From assembly GCF_033958435.1 (NCBI RefSeq), contig NC_134137.1, positions 118,890,001 to 118,954,000 on the forward strand: a stretch of DNA of 64,000 bases, given 5' to 3'. The notes beneath the pieces are model-generated. The model did not search any database. It worked only from the letters and a program-made list of their open reading frames with translations, and was not told the DNA's origin. Made by a program: the position numbers and the translations under genes. Below, in pieces: positions 1-9,725 of this stretch (position 1 is the first letter of the stretch; the number at the start of each line of letters is the position of its first letter). This DNA is from Carettochelys insculpta. Taxonomy: Eukaryota > Chordata > Testudines > Carettochelyidae.

Positions 1-860
1 TATGGTCTTACTATCTGGCACAATATATGCCATTGACTCTCCTTAAACCTTTTATCATATGTAATACAGGTGTTTTAAGCATATATTTGTCCTGTCTCCC
101 ATGGAGATCTATATAAAAGCATTGTTAGTTGTTAAAATGAGAATGATGAGAAATAGCACAGTCTTTAGCATGTGGCCCTTGTGCTCTGCACGCAGGTGCA
201 CCTGCACAGGTCTCTGAATATGCTGGTCTTCAGCGCAGAAGATGCTCTGTGCATGATCCTACACTTGCCACGTAGTAAAAGAACAGAGAAATTTGGAAGA
301 GGAAGTGTCAGACTTTGTAAACTCATATACCACTGAAATCAGTCGAACCTGATTCAGGATCTCTTACATTTTTGTTGAACAATAATGTATTTTCTGCAGA
401 TGTCCTGAATAGTTTGCTGCTGTTATGATTCTGGGTGGCGATACAGATGTGTATGTATACAGAGTGCATGCATGTTATGGGTCTGACACTGCTTCCATGG
501 ACAGCAATGGCAAAATTCTCATCTACTCACTGTTGCAGAATTGTGCTCACTGTGTGCATGTGGTATGTGTGTTTTTTTATATTCATGGGCATATATAATG
601 TACATGTCTATAACACACACACATACTTCGGATATGTTAATGTACATGCAGGTACAGACACATTGACGATGTGCAGGCAGTAAAGTAGATTTTGAGAGAC
701 CTAAGGTTTAAGAAAACCCTCTAATTTCTTCGTGCTATTTTAAAACAAAGTTTGAAAAGCATTGGAGATAGTAACACACATTTTAAATATTGCCACATTC
801 CCTTTTCTCCATCTCTCCTGCATAGTCTCAGAAACATAGTCTCCTAGTTTGAAAGTTGTG
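1..860. other. No gene recognised; AT-rich DNA
   Basis: No coding region or repeat family is recognised. Around 555-635 there is a short TG/CA-rich patch of alternating purine-pyrimidine sequence. The 82-residue open frame at 435-683 falls in this patch and has no recognisable domain, so it is treated as chance. Confidence 0.5.
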
Positions 861-864
861 CATT

Positions 865-1035
865 AGCGGTGTGTGAGATGGATGCCTCTGAAACTTCAGC
901 AGTACATAATGGTGTTGTTGCAGCCTTGATGGTTCCATGGGTCAGTGAGGTAATATCTTTTATTGGACCAGCTTCTGTGGGTAAGAGAGAGAGAACCTTT
1001 AGACCTAACATGAAGCTCTTCTTCAGCTCTAAACT
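865..1035 (-). mobile_element. Retroposon 3' tail, probably Penelope-like
   Basis: Read on the minus strand, this has the order common to the PLE tails of this window: a GAAGAAGAGCT stretch, a cluster of CTCTCTCT/ACCCACAGAAG, then CCAATAAAAGATATTACC. The other PLE tails here show GAAGAAGTGGGTCT, CACGAAAGCTCA, then CCTAATAAA. The family assignment is by this arrangement only. It may define the left edge of the Harbinger region that follows. Confidence 0.4.
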
Positions 1036-1051
1036 CGAGTGCAGCACCTGA

Positions 1052-2112
1052 GTGGGAGCACCTGGTCATGGGGAAGTAGGACGACGACGGGTAGCATTGG
1101 CTTTGGGCACTGCAGACAGCCACCACCCTGTGGGACACCAATTCAGTGTGGGCAAGGCCACAGCTGGGGCTGTCATGATGGAGGTAAGGAGGCCCAGGCC
1201 ATGCACCCACCAGGGGCTGGGGGTCTCAGGACCGGGGGCCCAGGGTGGGGCCGGGATAAGGCCGGGGAAGCCAGGACAGGGACAGGGAGCCCGGGGTGGA
1301 GCAGGGGTGGGGCCTGACACACCCTGCACACCCTCACGGGTACACTGTCTCCCTCCCTGCAGGTGGTGCATGCCCTCAATGCAATGCTCCTCCAGAGGGA
1401 GGTCCATATCGGGGACCTGGATGTGGTCATCAAGGGCTTCGGAGCACGTGGGTTCCCAAATTGCTTTGGTGCCCTTGACAGGACCCACACAATGATCTGC
1501 CCCCCAGAGCACAGTGGAGGACAATTTATAAACAGGAAAGGCTCTGTGGTCCTGCAGGCCATGGTGGACAGCTGGGGCCAGTTCCGGAACATCTGTGTGG
1601 GCTGACCTGGCTGCACCCATGATGCACAGGTTTTCTGCAATTTGAGCCTGTGCCACCAGCTGGAGGCGGGGACCTACAACCCCCAGAGGGAGACCCGCTG
1701 GGGGGCACCAGAGTGCCCCTCTGCCTGGTGGCCGATGCAGCATATCTGCTCCAGTCCTGGCTCATGTGGCCCTATAGAGGCCACACCACACCCCAGCCAG
1801 GAGTGATTTAATACCCAGCTCAACCATGCCTGCAACGTGGTTGAGCGAACCTTCGGCCATCTCAAGGGCTGGTGGCTCTGCCTCCTGGCACGTGGGGAGG
1901 TCAGTGTCCGCAATGTTGCCCAGGTGGTGGATGCCTGCTGCATGCTCCACAATATTGTGGAGACAAAGAGGGAGACCTGTGTACAGGGGTGGGCGGCTGA
2001 GGCTGGCACAGGCTACCCCCAGGTGGCCACCACCCCTAGCCGCCGGGCCCACCATGAGGGGACCTGCATACATGAGGCCGTGTTCCAATACTTCGACCAA
2101 GGGCCCCAGTAA
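1052..2112 (+). pseudogene. PIF/Harbinger transposase, intron-containing, inactivated
   Basis: This encodes a DDE transposase of the PIF/Harbinger superfamily, which cuts and pastes DNA transposons and usually makes 3-bp target duplications. Exon 1 (readable from about 1091) carries an N-terminal block ending in AGAVMME. After the intron, exon 2 continues with VVHALNAM, then FPNCFGALDRTH, which holds the first catalytic Asp (codon 1477-1479). The block ending in THDAQVF follows. A block with VADAAY holds the second Asp (1734-1736). A block with VVERTFGHLKGWW holds the catalytic Glu (1843-1845), followed by ACCMLHNIVE. The reading frame ends at 2110-2112. It is dead: there is an in-frame TGA at 1609-1611, a frameshift near 1700 and another stop and shift around 1805-1830. 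All three catalytic positions survive. The usual IDGTHI-type motif is altered to LDRTH. No host-domesticated HARBI1 function can be claimed. Confidence 0.85.
1184..1362 (+). other. Spliceosomal intron inside the Harbinger transposase
   Basis: A GTAAGG donor at 1184 follows the codon for Glu in AGAVMME. A pyrimidine-rich tract ending CCTGCAG closes at 1362. Removing 179 bp joins two conserved transposase blocks in the same frame. Reading straight through instead gives a proline/glycine-rich stretch with no similarity to the family. This is inference from sequence; no transcript is available. Confidence 0.75.
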
Positions 2113-2192
2113 GCACCGCCCCGGCCACCCCCAGTGGATCCACCACACATGCACCTCCACCCCATGCACCCCTCCATTGCCTCCCCTAACCC

Positions 2193-2422
2193 TATTCCCA
2201 TGAGCTCATGGGAATAAGGGGACTTGGAAGTAGGCGGGGTCCTTTCGAAAAGGAGCCCCGTCTGGACGAGCCGCGCGGCGGCGAGGCGCGTCAATTTCGA
2301 AGTGCCGTGGCCGCTCGCATGCTAATGAGGCGCTGAATATGCATTTCAGTGCTTCATTGGTAAACTTCGAAATGGCCATTTGCGTGGCCATTTCGAAGTT
2401 TGGGGCACGTGTAGACACGGCT
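2193..2422 (+). mobile_element. Harbinger-like terminal region with TIR
   Basis: The right edge reads CACGTGTAGACACGGCT (ending 2422), the inverse complement of the AGCC/GGCTGTGTCTACACGTG termini found on the MITEs. The segment begins at a perfect 24-bp palindrome (2193-2216, centre CATGAGCTCATG). It matches, nearly base for base, one arm of the palindromic MITE at 55328-55747, including the CTTTCGAAAAGGAGCCCCG and TTCGAAATGGCCATTTGCG blocks. It follows the transposase stop by 80 bp, so it can be read as the 3' end of the transposase element. The alternative is that it is a separate half-MITE inserted between two genes. Confidence 0.7.
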
Positions 2423-2812
2423 GAGGAGGTGTCCCTTGGGCCCAGGAGACTGCGGAGCTCCTGGTGAAATGGGCACAAAGCCAGGGCAGCCCCCAACCAG
2501 CTGCCTGAGTCCCGAGCCCAGGCGTGCTCCTGCCACAACTCCTTGACCTTGCTGTGAACCTGGTCTGGGTGCGGGCAGGATGACCACAGGCGGTCAGGCC
2601 CTCGGCCAGCTACGTGAAAGCGGACGCATTCGGCAGCTTCGTGCCCATTTCATGAAGGACCTCCTCATCCTGCCATAAACCCAGCAGGTCCCAGGGCTTG
2701 TGCTCCATCCAGGAGGGGGCTCTCTTCCGCTCCCCACAGTTGGACCCCTGGGAGCCCTGGGCACGCTCGGGGGAGGAGGCTGGGGCTCCTTATGTCCCTG
2801 GTTGGTGGCCAT
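2423..2812 (-). pseudogene. Myb/SANT-like DNA-binding protein of a Harbinger element, broken
   Basis: Harbinger elements often carry a second gene for a Myb/SANT (trihelix-like) protein that helps the transposase bind DNA. On the minus strand an ATG at 2812 opens a proline-rich N-terminus (MATNQGHKEPQPPPP). A frameshift near 2710-2720 leads into a frame reading WMEHKPWDLLGLWQDEEV, then EMGTKLPNASAFT, then a TAG stop at 2612-2610. The frame resumes with LAEGLTACGH and, after another shift, with VKELWQEHAWARD and CPFHQELRSLLG. The three tryptophan/aromatic-centred helices of the family are all recognisable. The gene is convergent with the transposase at 1052-2112. The reading stops at a terminal inverted repeat, so any C-terminal tail is missing. 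Confidence 0.65.
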
Positions 2813-3248
2813 GCTGCTCCAGTAACCGCTGAAGGTCTTGCTGAGGCAGGCAGGGGCACCATGTGCGATGGACACTGTCTGCACACTCTCAGCTTCCTGC
2901 AACAAGGTTTCTGGGTGCGTGTAGCTTTAAGGGCTGCTGCATGCACAGGCCATAAAGCCCCGCAGGTGCTGGGCAGCATGTCTCTGCATCCCAGCTGATC
3001 GGCGCCATGGCAGACCCCACTTTTTCAGAAGAGTGGGTCGCAGAGTGTCTACACACACCTTCTTTTGAAATAAGCTCTTGAAAGGGGCGGCTTTTCCTAT
3101 TTCATGCTTGGAAGTGTGATTTTGGGAGCTGGACCACATTCCTTTGATTTCATTTTCCAAAGAACATGCGGCGTGTGTAGACGCGCCCTGTGCTCGTTCA
3201 AAAGAGGACCTGGACTTTCTAAAATAATGCCTGGTGTAGATGCAGCTA
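2423..3248 (-). mobile_element. Harbinger-like element, 5' portion
   Basis: On the minus strand the element starts near 3246 with GCTGCATCTACACC, followed by several internal GTCTACAC words (3040s and 3170s). There is a conserved block with GCCATGGC at 3006-3012, also present in the 680-bp MITEs and at 33318-33326. The Myb/SANT frame follows. GC content is high compared with the flanks. It resembles 33000-33566, a second copy of the same end. Confidence 0.6.
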
Positions 3249-3509
3249 GGCTGCATCTACACTACAAAAATAACTTCAAAGTTGCTTAGTTCAAAGTTGA
3301 GCATCTACACAGACCCTACTTTGAAGTTAAACGTTGAAGTAGGGCACTACTCCATTCCCGAGAATGAGTAAGGACTTCAAAGTTGGGCTCCCTACTTGGA
3401 AGCTAACTTCAAAGTAAGGGGAAATGTGTGTCGACTCTCTGCTGGCTACTTCGAAGTAGTGCCTAACTTTGAAGTTAACTTCAAAGTTAGTTCCTAGTGT
3501 AGATGCACC
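3249..3509. mobile_element. 261-bp MITE with TIRs and CTA target duplication
   Basis: It starts GGCTGCATCTACACTA and ends TAGTGTAGATGCACC, the inverse complement with one change. CTA flanks both sides (3246-3248 and 3510-3512). The body is built from repeated ACTTCAAAGTT / ACTTTGAAGT words. It sits exactly against the terminus of the Harbinger-like element to its left. Confidence 0.8.
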
Positions 3510-3512
3510 CTA

Positions 3513-6500
3513 CACAGATGTAAATGGAAGGTAAACAGAATATTTTGTAAATCTGTCAGCCTGTCATGAAAATGCTTATGTAACCACCACCATCTGGCAC
3601 TGCAGTTTGCTTTTCAGCCAGACCAAAAGGTATTCATCAGTAGAGGGCAATGGAAGAGGGTGGAAAAACACACCCACGCATTTGAACGAAAAGTAACCAG
3701 ATGGGCTATCCTCATGCAGTATCTTATGGACAGTATGTTTTCATTCCATGTTGGAATGGCACATAAACAAAACAATTTTTTTCTCACGTGGAAATATGTT
3801 ACTGCTTAAGAGTAAAATCACCAGTGCTTTTGTGGAGATGGTGATTTTGTTTTTCTATTTAATCCACCCCAATATCAGGTTTTTATGAAGTTTTTATTAA
3901 ACATGCTCAGCAGTGCTACTTCACTGACTTTCTTATTGCTTGCTCCGTCAGTTCAAGTGGATGTTGAGGATTCAGTCAGAATATGACTGCCCAACAAACT
4001 GCTGGATTGTAGTTACTTTTCAGTGACATATTTCTTTTAAGAGACAGAGAGGGAATAACCCCTTTAAGATCAGAACGGAGGGCATGCTGTGGAGCAGAGG
4101 CTCTGTCTGTATGTTTTAAGCAGGTTGATTTTTTGGAATTAAGTCATGGGCAGAAGCAGCAATTCAGCCTGTTATTGGATGAGAATAAAATACAGCAAAT
4201 TCCTTGCCCAAACATCAACTTTCAGGGCACCTGAAAGGAGAGCGAAGTGATTCAGTGTGTGTGGGTTGTGTGTGTCTGGTATACAAAGAAAACAACAATC
4301 AATAACACAACACAGAAAAAGTGGCTTTGCAAAGTCTTCTGTGACCTGACTTCATTGTCATGTCGTTGTTCCTGCTTGAGCTGGCAGTCTGTCTGGGCAA
4401 GCCCAGCTAGCTTGACTCACAGGAGTAGTCCCACTGGCATCAAGCGCAAAACCAAGCCCTGATCCCATGTTCACTGGAGTGAGTCACTAAGGTCAGAAGG
4501 CGAAAGCAGTGGGAAATTTGCCATTAAATTCAGGGATGCCAGGATTTCACCCTTATTGATTTTAATAGAAACAGGCCCAGGGCAGTTAGCTCTTTGTTTG
4601 TAAGCTTCCTGGGGCAGAGAGTCTGTCTTTTTCCCAGAGTCTCTCTCTTTTTTTCACAGCTCCAAGTAGCTAGATTGTGCCCAGTAAAGAAATTATGCTA
4701 ATAGTTCTGGTGAAAATACTTAGCTGAGACTCATTAGCCCATTTATAGAAATGCAATTGGATGTGAGGTTTATCATTCTGAGCTAAGGTTCTAATTTTGG
4801 CACATAGGAGGCTACAGGGAGGAAAATATCTTGTACTTATTCCATTTTATTAACTTTGTTTTGTTCGCTTGAGCCTAGCACTGTGTTAGACTTTGAATAA
4901 TCACAGCTGTACAGGTAGCTCCAGTGGCGTGAATGAGAGGCTTTTTTCAAGGGCTCTGCTCCCTGCAGAAATGATTTGTACCTCTGGCTGATTGTCACTA
5001 ACAGAAAATGAGAAATAGGAACATTCAATGCAAAGTAATGTGTTCTGTACAATTACTGGATTAATAATTTTATTCCATTACCGTGTGGGGAGAGAGGACA
5101 TCAGGTTGAAGATCTGCAATTCTAGTATATTTCTAAGCGTCCTGTTAAGAGAGTGAGCAAGGGTCAGGAAACTTAATTATGCCATAACTAGATAGAAATT
5201 GCCAAGTGATAAAAAGAAACATCCAGCCAGATTCAGCAGGAAATTACAGCTTTAATAATATAGCATAATGCCTACTTCTATACAATTATTGGAGAGACCC
5301 TGAATGATTTTAAATAACAGGCTTGGGTTTCCAGTAACGACAGAAAAAAAAACTGAAAATGACATTTTACATTTTGCTATAAATATTTTTTCTATTTAAA
5401 AAAGCATTATTAAATTATCAAAAATCTTGTATTTACCCACATTATCTGTCCTGGAGTTTGTTAATATTTTTAAATGAGGGACAGAAGGTAGGTTTGCATT
5501 TGTCAGAATTAAGCTTGAAGAATCCTACTTTCAGTCCACTCTGCTTCTGTATCTGATTTATAATTTGGAAATGGAAAAAATACATTGAAATGTTCTATAT
5601 TACAACTTAGTACTGAGGAATGCTGGTGCATTCTGCCCACAGTTTTCCCCCAGTTTTCTCAGTATAAGCACTTATGAACAGATGAAAGACGCACTTTCAT
5701 GCTGGCATACAGGACAGCTTTATAATCCTGCAGAGTCCTTGCAGAAGATAAAAAATACATTTTAAGAAAATAATCCTAACAAAAAGGAGCTCTTTTTTCC
5801 AGATGCAATAGGATATGTTAAATATCAAACTCTTATCGCTTATGTAAACACTGCATGTGATATAAAGGCCCTCTGCAATTTATGTGTGCATGTGTTTGTC
5901 CATTTATTCCTAACGGAAGAAGGAAAAGTCATTTCTAGCACCAACCCAGGAGAGCCCACCATTTCATTTTGTATTCTGAGGATGCAGATTAATCAACCTG
6001 ACTCTCCTACCCAAGGCTAGCCATTCCGCCTAGAAATCTGCATATCTGCATATTACTGTTCTTCCCTGAATTTAATTTCCTACAGGAGCTGATATTAATC
6101 ACTGTGTTTAAACAGAGGGGATTTGGAGTCTATACAAATATGACATTTTTTTATGGAAGTTGTAGCATATTTTCCCCTTTTTTTATTTAAAGAGACAATA
6201 GCTTTGTGGTTTAATCCTAACTCTAGTAGCTTATTTTTATTTATTAAATCTGATCTCTCTCTCTCTCTCTCTCCCCCTCTGTGTGTGTTTATATGTATAT
6301 AGTTTGTTCACATTTTAATAATAAAATGTGTTGCATCATATTTATTTTTTACATTTTCTGTTCTTTAATATGGGGTCAGATTCTGCTCTCAGTTACACCC
6401 TTGCAAATTGTGATGAGCTCCACTGGCATGCGGCCATTTTTCTAGATTTAAATGAGTGTCGCAGAGCAAGATTTGGCTTCTTGTATGTCAGATGCTTCCT

Positions 6501-6559
6501 AAGTAATAAGTGTAAATCTGTCTATTTAGGTATTTATATTAACATCCTCACCACAGTAT
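3513..6559. other. No gene recognised; AT-rich DNA
   Basis: No exon, RNA gene or intact repeat is recognised. About 4575-4690 has a weak likeness to an interspersed repeat with the phrase AAGCTTCCTGGGGCAGAGAG, related versions of which occur at 60725-60815. A pure TC run lies at 6255-6275. Confidence 0.4.
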
Positions 6560-6740
6560 CTCAGCACATCACAAACATTAATATATATCTCTTTGCAATA
6601 CATCTGTGAGGTAGGTATGTTCTATTCTGCCCATTTTACAGGTGATAAACTGAGACACAGAAAAATCAGTTAGGAAACCTTGACTCAAACCCAAAGTTTT
6701 GGAATCCTAGCCCATCATTCTTATGAAAAGACCATTCTTT
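6560..6740 (+). mobile_element. MIR-like (CORE/tRNA) SINE remnant
   Basis: The phrases TGTGAGGTAGGTATG, CCCATTTTACAGGTGATAAA and CTGAGACACAGAAAAATCAG, in that order, are the well-known signature of MIR-type ancient SINEs. The copy is diverged and has lost its ends. Confidence 0.5.
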
Positions 6741-6924
6741 CTCTTATCTTGCATATCGTGAGAAAGGGTGGTCAAAATTAGACCAAGAAGTGAGTTTACT
6801 TCGCTGATAGATTTCTTGCCCTCTCAAACAAGGATAATTTTGTAGCAACACCAGCAGAAATTTGTTAGTCTTCCCCTCCCTAAAAATCTTTCCTCATTTT
6901 CTGTTCAGAATAATAATGACTTGA

Positions 6925-6990
6925 AATAATCCCTGGTGTAACTCAATTTATGTCAATGAAATTGCACCAGGTATGAATTTGGCCCAACCT
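6925..6990. repeat. Old palindromic DNA-transposon remnant
   Basis: CCTGGTGTAACTCAATTTA is followed by AATGAAATTGCACCAGG, an imperfect inverted repeat ending in TGGCCC. This layout is typical of very old short palindromic amniote repeats. A related piece may be at 6368-6420 and another at 39962-40012. Confidence 0.35.
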
Positions 6991-8790
6991 AGCTGTTTCT
7001 CAGCCAGTGTTACTTGGCATATTTTATTTTGGCTGCCTACACTACAGTTATGGCCCTAGTACAAACAGGAGTCAAAAGAACAACATGCTTCAAAATACGT
7101 GCCTGTGTAGCCTAGAAATCTTTGCCAGCTGGAAAAATGGAACATGCATTAGTTGCTGACTTAGATACACTGCGTTAAAACCAAAGCTTGCCATCCAGGT
7201 TTCTGTTTAGCCTTACACCCTGGCCTCTGGTAGCATTGAAGGTTAATTTGGATTGGCATTTCTTTTGCAGAGCTGTGTGATAAAGCCTTGAAAAAGATGG
7301 GGCTTTTTGAGAGGACATTATATTTCAGAGGAAATCGTGGACCTCTGTCACAATGTACCATTTTACTGCAACTGCTGTCTCTGATTTACATACTCTAAAA
7401 CTTAATGACAGTAAATTTATGCTATGTATTGAATCCTGCTTGTTTTCTGCATTTGCCTCTATAAAGCTGCATACAGACTCTTTGAACTTGTGCCATTGTA
7501 TTGGTAAAATCTGAAGTGACTTATTTGTTGACAGTATGCACATGAAGGTTTGGTGACATTGAGGCAATAAGAAAAGGGAGTAAAAGTAGATGTAAGCTGT
7601 GAGGGAGAGAGAAATTCATTTATTTGTGTAAAGTTAAACTATAGCTTTCAGCCAGAGATTTGGTTGCGCCTGAACCTGGCAATAGTCAGGGAGGCTCTGA
7701 ATTTGGAGGCTCTGAATTTGCCAACAGTCAGGGACCAGGGAGTGAGTAACTTTACTCCTGAGACTGGTATTGAAGATCTCAGCGGGGTTATTTATGTGAA
7801 TAAATATGCATTCAGATTTTGCAGGTGGAGACATTGGAATGTAAGATGCTAGACAGCCACTTGCAATAGTTTTATCAATATCATAGCAAATTTTTAATCC
7901 TATGATATAAAATGGAATGTGAGATTGACTAAATATTTTGTTCCTTCTAAATTTATCAAACCCTGGAAATAATTATTATACTAATTAAGATTCAAACTAG
8001 CAGCCACCCCTCAAAAATGATAAACAACAATAACAAAACCCCAATAGCTTTGACTATCCCAAGTTTTTCTGGAAGATTTATTACCAAAGGACTTGACATC
8101 TCTATGAAGAGATTACTGGTGTTCATATCATTCTTCTTTAACACCTAGTCTGCTACAGTTTCATTGCCTGTTGTAAATCACATGGCTATCACCCCAGGCA
8201 AATCACAGTTTAGCATGTTTTATCTGTCTGTGCTAATAGAAGGCTTTTTTTCTTTAAGCCTTAAAAGTAAAGGGTACTATTACATGACTTCACACTTTAT
8301 TGCAAAATGATTAGGTCCAATTTCATTTGTTTTTCTTTGAAGTCTTAAATATCCCTTTGCAGTCGAACTGCAGTGTTTCCCAGTTCCATCTTGGAGCAGT
8401 ATCACCTTAAAGCAAGATCCTGTCTTCTGCACACAACAGGGAGCACTTGTGAAAAACCTGTTTTTGATCAGCAGTGTGGTTTCCAAGGTAGACTACTCCT
8501 CACCATTATTTGTTTTATGGCCAGCTTGCCTGAAAAGATTAGATTAAACTGTACATTTTCAGTTATAAAACTATGCATGAACACTAATTAAGAGCATTAA
8601 AATAAAATCAAACAAGACTAACCAAGAACAAAAACCAATATTATGTGTCCTTGCAGAAAAATGCAGCAATGTTTTACAGTTATTTTCTGTGGTGAATTAA
8701 TGTATGATATAATTTTATTGACCACTGTTTAGTTACATCAGAGATATACTTAGTGTAGTGTTTTTTGTAGAAAAGAGAAAATGTATTCCC
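6991..8790. other. No gene recognised
   Basis: No feature is supported. At 7660-7740 there is a short internal duplication (GAGGCTCTGAATTTG twice, 15 bp apart) inside a 62-residue open frame with no domain. Confidence 0.4.
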
Positions 8791-8796
8791 CTCACT

Positions 8797-8836
8797 TTGT
8801 GTTGTTGGCATACAGACTAACACTACTACCTCTCTG
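8797..8836 (+). mobile_element. PLE tail end preceding a PLE body
   Basis: GGCATACAGACTAACACTACTACCTCTCTG is the end of the PLE tail, also seen at 45606-45642 and 59850-59876. It lies directly 5' of the endonuclease frame. A tail before the body is the partial tandem (pseudo-LTR) arrangement described for Penelope elements. Confidence 0.5.
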
Positions 8837-9358
8837 TTGAATAGTAACCTCACTAACAGCCACAGTCTATACCCCAGGAATACCAGTCCTGGAACCTTTC
8901 CCTGCAACAAAGCCCGCTGCCAGCTTTGTCCACATATCTTCTCTGGAAATACCATCACTGGACCTAACCAGGTTACTCACAGAATCACGGGCACTTTCTC
9001 ATGCTCCTCTACTAACATCATATATGCCATCATGTGCCAACAATGCCCAGATGCTTTGTATATTGGACAGACTTCTAACTCCCTTAGACAAAGGGTCGAT
9101 GGGCACAAAACAGGCATCAGAACACTCCAGATCCACAAACCAGTTAGTCAACATTTTAATGGAATGGGCCATTCTCTCAATGACCTAAAAGTATGTGTGT
9201 TACTGAAGAAGAATTATCGCACCGTTCTGGAAAGGGAAGCAGCCGAGCTGGCTTTTATATTCAAATTCGGCACATTAACACATGGTTTAAATCATGATGG
9301 GAACTTTCTGAGTCACTATAGGGGCTCGTCTGCATACTTGGCTCAATCTAATTACTGA
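8837..9358 (+). CDS. Penelope-like retroelement, GIY-YIG endonuclease part (5'-truncated)
   Basis: This is a 173-residue open frame with no stop, equal to the C-terminal part of a PLE polyprotein. In these elements an RT domain is followed by a GIY-YIG nuclease that nicks the target DNA. Residues about 22-35 form a cysteine/histidine cluster (CNKARCQLCPH). Residues about 55-85 read IIYAIMCQQCPDALYIGQTS, with the IYA and YIGQT halves of the GIY-YIG core, followed by the conserved Arg block LRQRVDGHK. Then come H-rich PVSQHFNGMGHS and LEREAAELAFIFKFGTLTHGLN near the C-terminus. The RT domain is absent, so the start Met is just the first in the open frame and not a true start. It is intact over its length, unlike the other PLE pieces in the window. 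Non-autonomous as it stands. Confidence 0.85.
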   Translation: MNSNLTNSHSLYPRNTSPGTFPCNKARCQLCPHIFSGNTITGPNQVTHRITGTFSCSSTNIIYAIMCQQCPDALYIGQTSNSLRQRVDGHKTGIRTLQIHKPVSQHFNGMGHSLNDLKVCVLLKKNYRTVLEREAAELAFIFKFGTLTHGLNHDGNFLSHYRGSSAYLAQSNY

Positions 9359-9436
9359 CCTTCCCCCTCACCCCTCCACTCTCTGATTTGCTCACCTTGA
9401 TTATCTTTTTCTGATTTGTCCTCCTTGCTTACTATC

Positions 9437-9721
9437 AAAACAAAAAGCAGTCAAGTAGCACTTTAAAGACTAGCAAAATAGTTTATTAGGTGAGCTTTCG
9501 TGGGACAGACCCACTTCTTCAGACCATAGCCAGACCAGAACAGACTCAATATTTAAGCCACAGAGAACGAAAAACAGTAAGCTTTGGTTCTCTGTGCCTT
9601 AAATATTGAGTCTGTTCTGGTCTGGCTATGGTCTGAAGAAGTGGGTCTGTCCCACGAAAGCTCACCTAATAAACTATTTTGCTAGCCTTTAAAGTGCTAC
9701 GTGACTGCTTTTTGTTTTGAT
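9437..9721. repeat. Two PLE tails in inverted orientation (about 120-bp arms)
   Basis: The left arm (from CAAAACAAAAAGCAGTCAAG at 9437 to about 9559) is the near-perfect inverse complement of the right arm (about 9597 to 9721, ending GACTGCTTTTTGTTTTG). Both arms contain GAAGAAGTGGGTCTG / CAGACCCACTTCTTC and the CCTAATAAACTATTTTGCTA block. The spacer is about 40 bp. It lies 79 bp after the stop of the GIY-YIG frame, so it forms the 3' end of that PLE copy. It would fold into a long hairpin. Confidence 0.85.
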
Positions 9722-9725
9722 ACTA

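Noticed and set aside
844..1743. Overlapping open frames of 60-225 residues on both strands
   Set aside because: They are proline/glycine/cysteine-rich readings of GC-rich transposon DNA. Only the frame with the DDE blocks has family support.
1052..2112. Domesticated host HARBI1 gene
   Set aside because: It has stops and frameshifts, lies beside element termini, and differs at the LDRTH motif, so it is a transposon pseudogene.
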